This document shows positions 51,900 to 63,513 of a stretch of 64,000 nucleotides of DNA, one piece after another. The notes beneath the pieces were generated by a model. That model worked only from the letters and a program-made list of their open reading frames with translations. It searched no databases and had not been told where the DNA came from. Position 1 is the stretch's first letter. Each line of letters opens with the position of its first letter. The position numbers and the translations under genes were made by a program. Source of the DNA: Craterostigma plantagineum (lineage: Eukaryota; Streptophyta; Magnoliopsida; Lamiales; Linderniaceae); contig JAPQWV010000001.1 of NCBI GenBank assembly GCA_027422505.1, forward strand, positions 3,658,001 through 3,722,000, given 5' to 3'.

Positions 51900-53691
51900 T
51901 GCTTAAGAAGATTGATAATCCAGCAAGCGAAACAGACCATGGGGTCTTTTTTGTATGTATGTATGTAATTGGTTTCTCATTTACTATTTTATGGTAGTGT
52001 ATAATTTAACAGATTGACAAATGAATTGAGAACTATTTTCTAATATAGGAGAATAATCACATTTGCATTAGTGTGACAGATACTATAACAATCACAAGAA
52101 AGCTAATAGTACATGGTATGGTACTCGATTCTCTTTCAGAAAATAAAAAAAAAAAAAAAAAAGAAGGAATTATTGATGAAACAAAGATGGAATTTTGGAC
52201 CACAAGTAGTATTACAGCAGCTCATGAATTATATATGATATATTTAGGGCTCACCCTATAAAAGCTCTCTCTTTTTCCTATTATTTCCACGCCCTATACA
52301 GCCTACTATTCTAAATCGACTTGGCCTTTTCACTGCTATCTACTATTGCTCTTCCAATATTTTTTGAATTTTTTAAAAATTATTATTATTTAAAGTTCAT
52401 CAGTGGAACATTAATGTTATCGCAGGCTTGTGTGAACTTGCAGTTTCTCTACAAAATTGTGTTCTTTTGTTACAAGGGCTGATTTTTGCTAAGAAGTATG
52501 TTTAAAGAACTTAGAAAATGTTTATTACCAATTTGTCTGTAATTTGTCTTGTGATTGCTATGATCGTATCACATAAGCTGGGAAATATACTACAAATATA
52601 TAATTAGCTGCATGTCTGGGGATTACTAATAAATATAGCCCTCGATATATAGAGAAATTTCTTCCAAAATCACCCATGTCATCAAGCACAGAGAAAAGAA
52701 TATATAGTAACTATTATTATCATAAAAGGCCAACGAAATATTGAATAGTAAAGCATTTGTGGAAACTAAAATGGACTTGTGCACATGGTACTTTCTATAT
52801 TCCATTAAATGCATGAGTTATTATCTCACAATATAAATACACGACCAATTAAAACTAGCATAAACATAAAGTAATAAGATAATTCAAACTTATTGCATAC
52901 GTACAAAATGGATACACAAAAGGGTTTTATTCATACCTTCAATAACTCCATACATAGTACACAAGTTTCAAGCACAAGGAAAGTTTCTAATTTTGTTGTT
53001 TCCTACATAAAGATAACCTTATCAAGAAGCCTATAGCAAGGCAAACCTTTAATAATCTTACCATATCTTACGTACATATACATAACCATATACGTGTCTA
53101 CATATACATAACCATATACGTGTCTTAAGAATCGTGGTTTATGCATATCACATGCATGTTTACAATTTGAAGAAACGTTAATCGATCACCAGAAATTCAA
53201 ATACTTTTTGTTTATGTTTCAATGTCAGTTCATAGCAGCCCTTGAATCAAGATTCCTTTTTCTCCGAGGCTAACGTCGTGGAGTACAATGTAATTACTTC
53301 CACTAAAACGAATGCTTTAAACATTTGTTTCTATGTGTAATAAATCATCTACTTATATATGTGTTTTTGTGAAGCGAATGATCATCGATGAGTCAAGTAT
53401 ATTAAATATTCAACACAAATCGAAGCACAGAATCATAATTGGAACTCGTAAAAATGAACGAAAATCAATAGCCCCTTCACTTCGTACAACGTCTAAACCT
53501 AATTGACCTTAATGAAAATAACATCCTCCATCCGAATTTCAGATTACAACTAGAGAAGCACTAAATGCCTAAAACGATAGTCAAGTTAGAATTTAAAAAC
53601 AAATACAAATACAAAAAACCCTTCATCGAATGAAAAAAAAAAAAGCTGAAATCTTACCAAGTATTTCTTTTTTTTTTTTTAACTTCCCTTT
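51530..53691. other. Intergenic DNA between LON-domain and SHI/STY genes
   Basis: Convergent intergenic region of ~2.1 kb. It holds a (TTA)n microsatellite (51825-51899), an 18-19-nt A run (~52146), and a 27-bp tandem duplication of ACATATACATAACCATATACGTGTCT (about 53073-53125). No gene or transposon ends recognised. Confidence 0.6.
51825..51899. repeat. (TTA)n microsatellite
   Basis: About 25 uninterrupted or nearly uninterrupted ATT/TTA units with a single ACT interruption near 51852. It lies in the 3' region of the LON-domain gene. Confidence 0.95.
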
Positions 53692-55318
53692 TCAAGGCCT
53701 TGGTGGTGGGAAAAACTGCGTACCAGCCATAAAAGTACTCAGAGGAGTTGGATAAATAGAAGACGGAGAAGGGTCGTCGTTAACCATTGAAGTATTAGAA
53801 ACAACGTTCATGTTGCTGCCGGAGATGGCCGCCGCGGTGGCGGAGGAGCCGCCGGAGATCAGATCAAGGGGACGGTGCCTATGGTGTGAAGAACTTTCAC
53901 CACCACCGCAGCCGCCTACTATTGTGTTGCTGTACGGATTTTCAGGGCCTTGATCGTAGAGAATACCCTTGAAAACATGGCCGGCGATGTTCACGGCCGT
54001 TTGATAAGCTAAGTGCTCTTGGGGATCATCCACTGCACTAACTCTTACACATCGGAAAACGGCAGATGTGTTTACTTCTGAAGGGAAGTGTCCTAACTCA
54101 AACCCTAAGTACAAGACAAAGGAAGAAAAAAGTACAAAATTTCATAATTTTCTTGAAATAATAACAATGGGGGCATGCTTGGTTTCCTTTTGAGTTTTTT
54201 CCTCTCATAATAACAATGGGGGCATGATGGGAATATATTTGCGTCAGCCATACATTGTAACAGTAAACGTAATGAAAAAAGAAAAAGGAACCGTAAAGTG
54301 CGGGCGTTTCACTTCACGGCGATCATTCAATCACTACATATAATATATATACACACAAACATATACACCTTCATCACAATAGTCATATATTACCAATCAT
54401 CACTAACATATACAGTTGCTGTAGCTAGTAATAAATCCAATTCACTTCCGCCCCATAAGTTTTCTTGTCCCATAAAGGTTCCAAAAACAACGAAGAAACC
54501 ATATAATTATTTTTATAATCACACCCCTCCTTTGAATGACCATAATTGTCGTCTCTCTTTTCTCCCACACCCTAATGATCTACTACGCCCCTCCTCCCCA
54601 TACTTCGAAAAATTCAAAAATGGAGAAAACAAAAGCAAGAAAAGAAACGAAAAGCAAAAATACCTGACGATGTGTTAGCAGCTGCTAATAAGCGCGAACT
54701 CGAATTAGTGTTACTACAACCTGCGACTAATAAGCTCGAACTGCTATCTCTGAGTCTCTTACCAGCACTGCTTTCTCCTCTAACATTTTGCTGCTGCTGA
54801 AGATCGACAGAAGCCAACTGTTGCTGTCTCTCTCGCCTCTTAGCCGCTGGAACCCACGTGCTCTTCACGTGCGTCTGGCACTCGAAGCCCCTACTCTTAC
54901 AACAAGTCCTACACCTCATATGCTCGCAATCTTTCTTGGCTTGATTTCCACAGTCTTGGCAGTTAATACCTTCCCCTCCTCCTCCTCCCCTCCCTTGCCT
55001 AGTCATCATCGTACCAAAGCTAGAGGACAATAACAACGAAGGATCATCAGCAATAAGATGGCCGTTGCTTGTTTCTGCGTTTCTTCTACTGCTTGGTCCA
55101 ACTGAGAAATCGACATACTGGATGTTATTATTACCACTTTGATGATGATGATGAGATCTTTGTTGATGATAGTAGTACTGCTGCCATAGTTCGAAACCCT
55201 TGTTGTAGATCTCTTCGTTCTTGAAGAGAAAAAGGCTATTATTATTTCCTTCTGTTTGTTGCTGTTGATGATCTTGGACGTTGTCCTTACCACCACTTAG
55301 TGAGAAGAAACCAGACAT
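53692..55318 (-). CDS. SHI/STY/SRS zinc-finger transcription factor
   Basis: Two exons, 54664-55318 and 53692-54104, with a 559-bp GT-AG intron, 355 aa. The Gln/His/Asn-rich N-terminus (1-110) is followed by a Gly run and the RING-like finger [20 protein letters not shown] continuing C-K-S-R-G-F-E-C (CX2CX7CX4CX2C2X6C), then basic [10 protein letters not shown]. Exon 2 carries the family's second hallmark, the IXGH domain ([20 protein letters not shown] then [16 protein letters not shown]), and a Ser/Pro-rich tail ending FFPPPRP. SHI/STYLISH proteins activate YUCCA auxin-synthesis genes and shape gynoecium, stamen and leaf. Both domains are complete and the intron sits between them, as in Arabidopsis SHI. 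I cannot tell which paralogue (SHI, STY1, SRS5, LRP1) it is. The gene converges on the LON-domain gene. Confidence 0.95.
54105..54663 (-). other. Intron of the SHI/STY gene
   Basis: 559 bp, donor GTATTT at 54663, acceptor TTAG at 54105. A short direct repeat ATAATAACAATGGGGGCATG occurs twice (about 54158 and 54208). The 126-codon plus-strand frame here is chance. Confidence 0.85.
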
Positions 55319-55582
55319 TTTTTTCCAAACCTAGGATGATGTTTTCCGATGCTATCTACGCTCACTTTCGAGGAGGAATTATCCATAGCATACGAGGAGA
55401 AAGACCTAAAAGGGTTGTTTAGCGAGGGCTTGAATTGAAAGAGAATAAATGATGTGTAATTATAAAAATAGGAGTGTTAGTGGTGGTGTGGTGGTGCTAG
55501 TGCGTGTGTGTGGAAATCTTGAGGGGTTGATTTGTAAATTTCGCAGGTTTTTGGGACCTGCTTTTTTTTTTTTTTTTTTTTT
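55319..55582 (-). promoter_or_regulatory. Leader and proximal promoter of the SHI/STY gene
   Basis: Upstream of the minus-strand start. GTGT-rich sequence and a 22-nt T run (55561-55582). I see no GCC-box (the AP2 site reported in some SHI-family promoters). Confidence 0.4.
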
Positions 55583-57073
55583 ACTATATATACTCATTCA
55601 GAGAACCTTGAGACACTAGAGATCAAAAGTGGAAAAAAATGAGAAGACTTTTTAAGTCGCTAATTCGCAGAAGAAGGATCCAATATATTAGTTTTTTTTG
55701 TATAAAAATTTAATAATTTATTTCTCTACACGCTTTTCACTTTAATAAGAATGCGCATTAAATTCACGGCCTCTGCAAACGCCGCCGTAAGACGCTGCAA
55801 CCACTCTGCAACCTCAATTTAAGACACAATATTATTTATTTAATCTTGTGATGTAAATCGCAACATATACATACATGCGTAAGTCGTACTAGTAATAAAT
55901 TTATATATTTAAATCTTTTGTGAAGAGATCTATAGTTCTATACGATAGAGCAGTAGCAGTCGTAGATCGTGACTGAGTTATCTTTGTCAAGAGCAGAAAA
56001 TCTAGGGAGACTTATTCTACAGTTGTCTAACAGTTCACCTTGTTAAAAACCTCATCAACTGAAACTCAATCTCAGCCTTTCGATTAATGATCGAATGGAC
56101 CATATTCGTCCACGTGTAACGCGTCAGCTTTCATTATGCTCCCTTCGTCCTTGCACCGTAAAACACGCTCTACTTTTTTTGTTTCTAAGTTCTAACCCAT
56201 TCTGACTTTTCCTAAAAGATAAAATTCCCGTTTTATTTTATTTAATTTTTATCAGTGTTAACTAATGGTAGGTGAATTTTTTTCTGCCATGACAAGTAAT
56301 GAATCTGAAAATTAACTAAATTTGGTAAAATACACGATCGTTTGATCGAAGCACTGACAGATTGATTAATAAGCGATAATTAGGGTTTCTGTGATGATAG
56401 AAGTCACGATCGGTTTAGATTATCATTTGATTTGATTTCTGGTCTCTTTTCAGTTAAATATATTAAGGGGAATTTTCATTTCAGTCCCTGTCCGAATTTT
56501 AATTTAGGATTCATCCCCTATTAAAAAATTTAATTTTAAGGTTCCAATTTCTGCAGTACCACTTCATTACTTTGAATAACAATATGTTGATATTTTGTAA
56601 CCGAGATCATCCGGTACCAGTTAATGGTCATCCGTACCAGTTCGTTTCTGCAATACAACTTCATTGTTCTGAAATAACAATATGTTGAAAGTTTGTAACA
56701 CAAAATGATCATGCTATATGAGTTCATATAACTTTTATACAACTTTTTTCTGACATGACATGAATCTTAAAATTAAACTTCTGACGGACCTGAATCCTAA
56801 TGTTTTTTCTTACAGGGCATGAATCTTAAATTTAAATTCTAAGGGGGCCTGAATCATAATTAATCCATATATGTTATACTAATCCCTTCTCGAGTTAATA
56901 AAAATGCAACGAGAATACTTACATACGGCCTCGTGTTCCATTACTAATTCCATGTTAATCATTTCATTAGCAACTTTGTCTTATCTTTGCACGGTATTCC
57001 ATGTCTGAACTGAAGTTTCCAAAGTCATTTTATTTTCGAGTAATATAACAAAGCAAGTGTATGTTTTATAGGA
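55583..57073. other. Intergenic DNA with a degenerate Mutator-type MITE
   Basis: No gene. About 56466-56865 carries the GGGGAATTTTCATTTCAGTCCC start, AAGTACCACTTCATTN-type interior and inverted GGATTAATTATGATTCAGG end of the family at 3296 and 30728, but its 9-bp flanks match only partly, so it is an older copy. Confidence 0.6.
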
Positions 57074-57075
57074 TA

Positions 57076-57324
57076 CTCCCTCCTTCCCATGAGTTTTATC
57101 ACATTTCTTGGTGGGCACATAAATTAAGGTGGTATTATTATAATAATATAGTACAGTGAAAAGGTAAAAAAGTGTATATTTTGACACGCCTTTTAAGAAT
57201 ATTTAATATTATTATTTATTATATTGATTGTTTGTGATAGTTTTTTACCAAAGAAGGAAATGTGATAAAGTTAGTGAGACGCCCGAAATGGAAAAATGTG
57301 ATAAAGATAACGGGACGGAGAGAG
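57076..57324. mobile_element. Stowaway-like MITE
   Basis: CTCCCTCCTTCCC on the left and inverted CTCTCTCCGTCCC on the right, TA on both sides, 249 bp. The interior shares TTTTATCACATTT and the GACGCCCGAAATGGAAA motif with other Stowaway copies in this window. Confidence 0.85.
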
Positions 57325-57326
57325 TA

Positions 57327-59158
57327 TGATTTATTATGTCGTTCCATATTTCATCGTCAATTACGTCACGCGTGCGTCGAGATTGCAATACATTGGTTGT
57401 TTTTAATAATGAATATTTTAATACGTATATGCATATATATGATATATAAATACATATATTGGTTTATTACTAGGTTTTGTTATTATATGTAGATGCTCTA
57501 TTTAGTGGTCAACCCTTTGATAGTAACGTGACTTTAGCAATCTGATGGCGCATGCAATTAAGTTATTAGTTGGCCTTTCTTCTCAATTTGACATTAAGGT
57601 CAATAAAATAATGGGATATGTGTGCTTATTTTGAACGTGTCTCGAAGAAGTCATGTAAAAGAATAATCAACATTTGAAAAGATATGTTGAAAATTTTGAC
57701 CATCCTTATAGAACATTGATTTTCCTTCACGAATTTATTATAATAGTAATAAAATGCAGTAATTAACAAATTAACTGATCAATCAAAAATTGAAATAGCC
57801 TTTTTTTTTTCGTGTTGTCAGAGAGACGATAGTTAGTGCCCTGCGATTATAGCAAGTAGCAACTATAGAGTATAAAACTGGGATGAATAACTAATCTTTT
57901 TTAAAAGCAATAGTGTTCATGGGGGAATTGTTAAAAATCAGTGAATAATTCGTTTTTCTTAGTGGCCCGATGTGTTCCAACTTTTTTAGTAATCTTCATA
58001 CTTAATCGTAGGGCTTAACTAAATAACTACGAAATCTAACATGAGCCATGGTAATCTAGAATATCGCTTGCTTCATTGATTCGTGTTATTGAAATAAAAA
58101 TTATACCTCCAATTCTAAGATTTACGCCGTAAGATTGTTATACCAAATTCCAATATCAAATTCCAATGCAGTTGATAATACGATATTTTTGAAAAATGAC
58201 ATGCCTTTCTAGCGTAACGCTCAAATATCTGGAATTCCACATACGACATGTATGTTCGGATACACATTATTTTTCAAAAGATGGTATCGTGAGAAAATTA
58301 AATTGCTAGATTTCCATGCATTTTGGGCAAAATCATAGTTTTTTCAAGTAAAATACGTGGGATGTGATTCATAAATTTAAACATAAGTGGATACGATATA
58401 CGGATCGCACATCGAGCCAAGTGTACGATCTACCTTTCTTAATCGACCGTTGACCCAGCAAAAATGCATATCTCTATACACATATATTTATATTATATAA
58501 CTAGTTTTAATTTATATCCGTGCATTCACGGGTGTAAAATATGTGTAATTAATATAACACTTTGTACAACAATAACAATACAAGTTAAAAGATATAACGT
58601 GAAAATAAAGTGTTTCCCACTTTGTTAGTGAACATTTTTTATTATTATTTTTTATTTTTTAATTGTTTAATATAATGAAATTCGACACCTGTCCCAAGCA
58701 GAAGCAAGCTAGTTTTCATGTATATACAAGATATCACTATTCACTTGTGAATAAAAATATGCATGTAGAGGAGATTTAAAAACAGAAAATAAGTTATCAC
58801 TATTCACTTTTATGTGGCATGTGCTGAAATTATTACACATCGTCCGGACAAGACAACAAATCATACAAGCTCTTTAAATTTTATGGTATTAATAGATTTA
58901 GATATCGATTTGTATGTATCTGTAGACCATCTTAGGTTTGGTTAAAACATAAATGTAATTTATTTGTGCACTATCGATCTTTATGCACCCTGAATATGAA
59001 ACACTGAGACGGCCATATCACGTTGTTTACCACTTTTGACGAGCCTGATACCAAATTAAATCCAAGTAGTAGTCGTTAAACTATAGCTAGCTAATCATTC
59101 ATTTGTAAGGAAAAAAAAAAAAGGAAACTAATCAAGCATCGCTAAAAAGTATGATGGT
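57327..59158. other. AT-rich intergenic DNA with a Helitron-like end
   Basis: No gene. At ~58502 the minus strand shows a hairpin (CCGTG..CACGG) followed by an AT spacer and CTAGT, a possible Helitron 3' end, but no matching 5' end was found. A 12-nt A run lies at ~59110. Confidence 0.45.
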
Positions 59159-59707
59159 TGTTGTAAAAATATTATTGTGATTAATATTTATATTATGATA
59201 ATTATGATAATATAATTACATAGAGAAATATTTAGAAAAAGGAAGTATGAATAATTTCAAAACTTTGGTGTGTTTTACAATACAACTCAAGGTGCCTACT
59301 TATAGGCAAATTTCTCAAATTACAACCATAAAATAAAATATTACATTCTCATAAAATAATCACACCTAATTTATAACTCATCTATTCCATCCTTATTTAA
59401 TCACTCCATATACATCCACTCCAATATTCCATAATAATTCCAATATTTCATAATACTCCCCCTTGGAGGTATATTCAGGAATATGTCTCGTTAGAACCTT
59501 ACTAGGAAAAACCCAGTGGGATAAAAACCTAGGAAAAAGGGTACATAATTCCTTTATTACGCTTTCATATGTTGCATCATTAAAAACCTCTACTGGGAAA
59601 ATCACATGGGAAAAAGCACAGCGAATGGAAAAAGAGTGCAACGCGTATTTGCCCCCTGATGATATTATCATTTCAATCTCGAAGTCTTCGAAAGCCAATT
59701 GAATATA

Positions 59708-59947
59708 CTTCCTCTGTCCCACTTGATACTTCCCAAAAATTAGCGGGACGTAAATTATAGTACACTTTTAAAGCATGGAGAGAGAAAATCTATTAGTCAG
59801 CACGTAAATTAAGAAGCCTTTTTTTTAATATAAATGGTGTAATTAGTTTAATTATTGGAATAATCTTTTACCAAAAATAGAAATGAGAAGAATTATGTGG
59901 GACACCCGAAATAGAAAGATGGGAAGAAATAAGTGGGACGGAGGAAG
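59708..59947. mobile_element. Stowaway-like MITE in RNase H of copia B
   Basis: CTTCCTCTGTCCC left, inverted CTTCCTCCGTCCC right, TA flanks. It splits the C-terminal RNase H coding: LPPIIFRKL lies to its right, and a frame reading SIGFRRLRD followed by a stop to its left. Confidence 0.85.
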
Positions 59948-62132
59948 TATTAATTTTCTAAAAATTATTGGGGGAAGTGCTTTCGTAAATAAATCTGCAA
60001 GATTTTCACTAGATCGAACTTGTTGTACATCAATATCCCCATTTTTCTTCAACTCGTGTGTAAGGAAAAATTTTGGAGCAATATGCTTTGTTCTATCGCC
60101 TTTAATATATCCTTTCCTTAATTGAGCAATACATGCCGCATTATCTTCATATAATATCGTCAGAAGTAACTTTTCAGATAATAGCACACAAGTTTGTTGT
60201 ATATGCATAATTATCGATCTCAACCAAATACATTCTCGACTAGCTTCATGAATTGCTAATATTTCAGCATGATTAGATGAAGTAGCCGTTAAACTTCGTT
60301 TAACTGATTGTCATGAATGTGCAGTTCCTCCATACGTAAATAAATAACCAGTTTGCGATCGAGTGTTATGTGGGTCGGATAAGAAACGAGTTGGCGAAGA
60401 ACTGTATCTTGCTATATCAGGTCGCGTATGACATGTAAGATACATTAGCGCCCCAATAGTACTAAGATATATGGTACTTCAGGACCAAGTAGCTCTTAAT
60501 CATTTTCACGTGGTCTGAATGGATCATTATTCACGTCTAACGATTAGACAATCATTGAGGTATCCAATGGATGAGCTTTGTCCATGTAAAACTTTTTCAA
60601 TGCCTTTTTCGTATAAGTTTCTTGATGTACAAATATATCATTCTTTAAATATTCAATTTGCAGGCCGAGACATTCCCTTTTTCTGAGATCTTTCATTTCG
60701 AACTCCTTTTTTCAAACAATCAACAGCTTTTAATAACTCTACAGGAGTTCCAATTTATGTTGATATCATCAACATAAGCTGCTATAATGACAAACTCAGT
60801 TTTAGATCTTTTCATGAATATACAAGGGTAAGTTTGATCATTTTTATACCCTTCTTTCACTAAAAATTTCCTTAGGCGATTATACTACATACGTCCGGAT
60901 TGCTTTAATCCATATGGCGATTTATTAAGTTTAATTGGGTACTCATTTCGCGGCCCTGAATTTTCAGGTAATTTGAATCCCTCGGGAAGCTTCATATACA
61001 TATATCACTGTCAAGCGATCCATAAATAAGCTGTGACAACATCCATAAGACGGATACCGAGTCCTTCTCTCTGCCAAACTTATTAGATAACGAAAATTAG
61101 TTGCGTCCACCACAGGAGAATGCGTCTCCTCATAATCAATATCAGGTCTTTCCGAAAAACCTTATGCAACAAGTCGTGCTTTATAGCCAACTGGCTTTAC
61201 ATTTTCTGGTATGCGGACTACAGGTCCGAAAACTTTTCGTTTCTCAAGTGATTTTAATTCTGCCTCGACTGCATCTTTCCATTTTGACCAATCATTTCTT
61301 TTTCTGCATTCTTGTACAGACCTTGGTTCATGCTACTCATTCTCATTAATCTCGTTCATTTCATGTAGCGCTACGTTAAATGAGAATTTATCGTCAAAGT
61401 TGACTTCATCTCGGTTCCATTTAATTCCATTCTGGGCATAGTGTGTCGAGATCTCTTCATTATCATTATTTTCAAAATTTTCAGGTACCTGAGTTTTATT
61501 CTCATCAACATTTGTGCCCGTAGACTCTAATTCCATTTGCTCATTTTTTTTCGTGGATTTTTATCTTTGGAACCCGATGGACTACCACGCTTAAGTTGTG
61601 GATATCATTCTTTGTATATTCTATAGAAACATCAATTTTTGCAGGAGCATTGACAGCTGGTATATGTGACTTAGTCGCCCTTTTAAGGTCAGTAAAGCTA
61701 TCTGGCAGCTGATTAGCTAAGTTTTGTAAATGAATTATCTTTTGAACTTCTAGTTCAGATTCATTCGTTCGAGGATCATAATGATTTAACGATAATTCAT
61801 TCCAACTAATATTCTTTTCCAGCTGTTTCTTTTCTCCCCTATTGTCGGAAAATTTATTTCATCAAAATGACAATCGGCGGATCTAGCCGTAAATAAATCT
61901 CCCGTTAAAGGTTCTAAATATTTTATTATCGATGGAGATTCAAATCCGACATATATTCCCAACCTCCTTTCAGGTCTCATCTTTGTGCGTGTGGTGGCGC
62001 AATTGGAACATATAATGCACATCCAAAAATTCGTAGATGCGAAATATCTGATTCCTGACCATAAATAATTTGTAACGGGGAGATATCATGATAACTTGTT
62101 GGCCTAATGCAAATTAATGTCGCTGCATGTAA
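59948..62132 (-). pseudogene. Pol relic of copia B (RNase H to integrase C-term)
   Basis: Read on the minus strand from 62132: integrase C-terminal fragment around the GHAILH site, then MCIICSNCATTRTK and RRLGIYVGFESPSIIKYLEP (62022-61800); an acidic linker (VDENKTQVPENFENNDNEE, ~61490); RT with degenerate blocks (~61270-60650, including SYKGLKQ- and YVDD-region remnants); and RNase H ending ADLFTKALPP (60223-59970). Stops and frameshifts are numerous. Inactive. Confidence 0.75.
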
Positions 62133-63508
62133 TGTTGCAAATCCGATACTTAGACAATTTTTTTCGAAATTGCCTTCGTAATCGCGCCTTCACAACCGGC
62201 TCGCGTCTAAGTCGATCCGCCCCGCGCGTTTCGTCTTAGCCGCGATAAGCCTCTCACACACGTCGCCCTGCTTTGTAAAGCGGAAGAAACAAGACAACGT
62301 AACTTCAAGGGGCTTCGCCGAGGTTCGCTACTCGACTTAGCCCGTTTTATTCCCCAACGAACAAAACGTACACAATAGGACCTCCAAACCCGTGTGGAAC
62401 CGAACAAGTCTCGGCCTCACCTCGCTAACCGAAACGAAGCTACTACACGGTTATCCTAAGTGTCCCTTCGGGATCTTAATCACTCGCCTAACTCGCTCGT
62501 GAACGCCTCAATGCGACCCCGTCGAATCCTTGCGCCAAAGACTCGATCTGCGTGACTTGGTGTGTTTCGAAAGTGGCTCTCCAATCCCGAATTTCTGAAT
62601 ACTTTGGCTGGACGAATGAGGCTCTATTTATAAGCCTTAGCCTCCTTTGAATTGGTAAGAGAGATCCCTAAAAGATCTCCCAAATCTTCCTCCAAGATCT
62701 CCCTAAATATGGAAAGTATCTTCCCTCAAAATAAGGAGAGTATCTTTACCAAATCTAGGGACCAATTCAAACTCCTTGGAAGCCCCTAGGACTCCGCGTG
62801 CCACGCCCGCGTCGTCCGCGCCCAGCCCGCCGCGCTGCGCGCACTCGCCGCGCGCGCACCGCGCGCCTGCTTCCCGCACACCAGCCTGGCCCGCCTCGCT
62901 CCCAGCTTGGCCGTCGTCACTCCGGCGCTGCCACCGACCACCGCAGTCGCCGCCGCCTGCCGCCGCCGTGCGCCGCCGCGCACCGCCGCCGCCGTCCGTC
63001 GTCGCCGCCGTCGAACCTCAGCGTTCGCGCCGGCTCGCATGCGCGTGCGCCATCGCGCGCGCTGGCTTGCCTTGGTGCCGCACCGCGTGCCGCAGTCGTG
63101 TGCGCGCGCTGCCCCAGCCTCGCGCGCCAACCTTCGCCAAGCCCTGCCCAGAAGTCTCGCCCATTGCCTAAGTCCCGTGCGCGCCGACTCTCGCACACCC
63201 TGCCGAGAAGTCTCCGCACGCCCTTAGCCCAATGTGCCCACGGTGCGCGCGCGCTGCCCCAGCAGCCCGCGCATGTGTGCGCGCGCGCTGCGCGCACAGC
63301 CCCGCGCCCGGTGTGGGCGCGCGGCCCGGCCAGGCCGCCTGCCTGGCCGGCCACCGTGGCTGACCTCGCCGGCTCCGGCCGAGTCCCCCGTTACCTCGCC
63401 GGATTCCGTTCATGCGTTTTGGGTCTCGTGCACCTTGGACCCGCACACATTGCTACTTATATAGCTCGGCCATGACGAGCTGATGACGTGGCAGCTAAGG
63501 GTGTGACA
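62133..63508. mobile_element. GC-rich solo LTR
   Basis: 1,376 bp with TG..CA ends (TGTTGCAAATCC .. GTGTGACA) and an exact 5-bp duplication TGTAA (62128-62132 and 63509-63513). Copia B integrase coding continues on both sides. There is no internal region, primer site or second LTR, so it is a recombined solo LTR, probably gypsy because of its length. About 62780-63400 is extremely GC-rich (long CGCGCGC/GCCGCCG stretches). A CTATTTATAAGCC TATA-like site lies at ~62628 on plus and TATATAAG at ~63460 on minus, so orientation is uncertain. Frames of 60-225 codons on both strands here are compositional artefacts. Confidence 0.85.
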
Positions 63509-63513
63509 TGTAA

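Noticed and set aside
54298..54678. 126-codon plus-strand frame
   Set aside because: It lies in the intron of the minus-strand SHI/STY gene and has low-complexity content.
62776..63475. Overlapping open frames of 76-225 codons on both strands, Ala/Arg/Pro-rich
   Set aside because: They lie wholly inside a solo LTR and exist because GC-rich DNA has few stop codons; no domain, no consistent frame and no start context.
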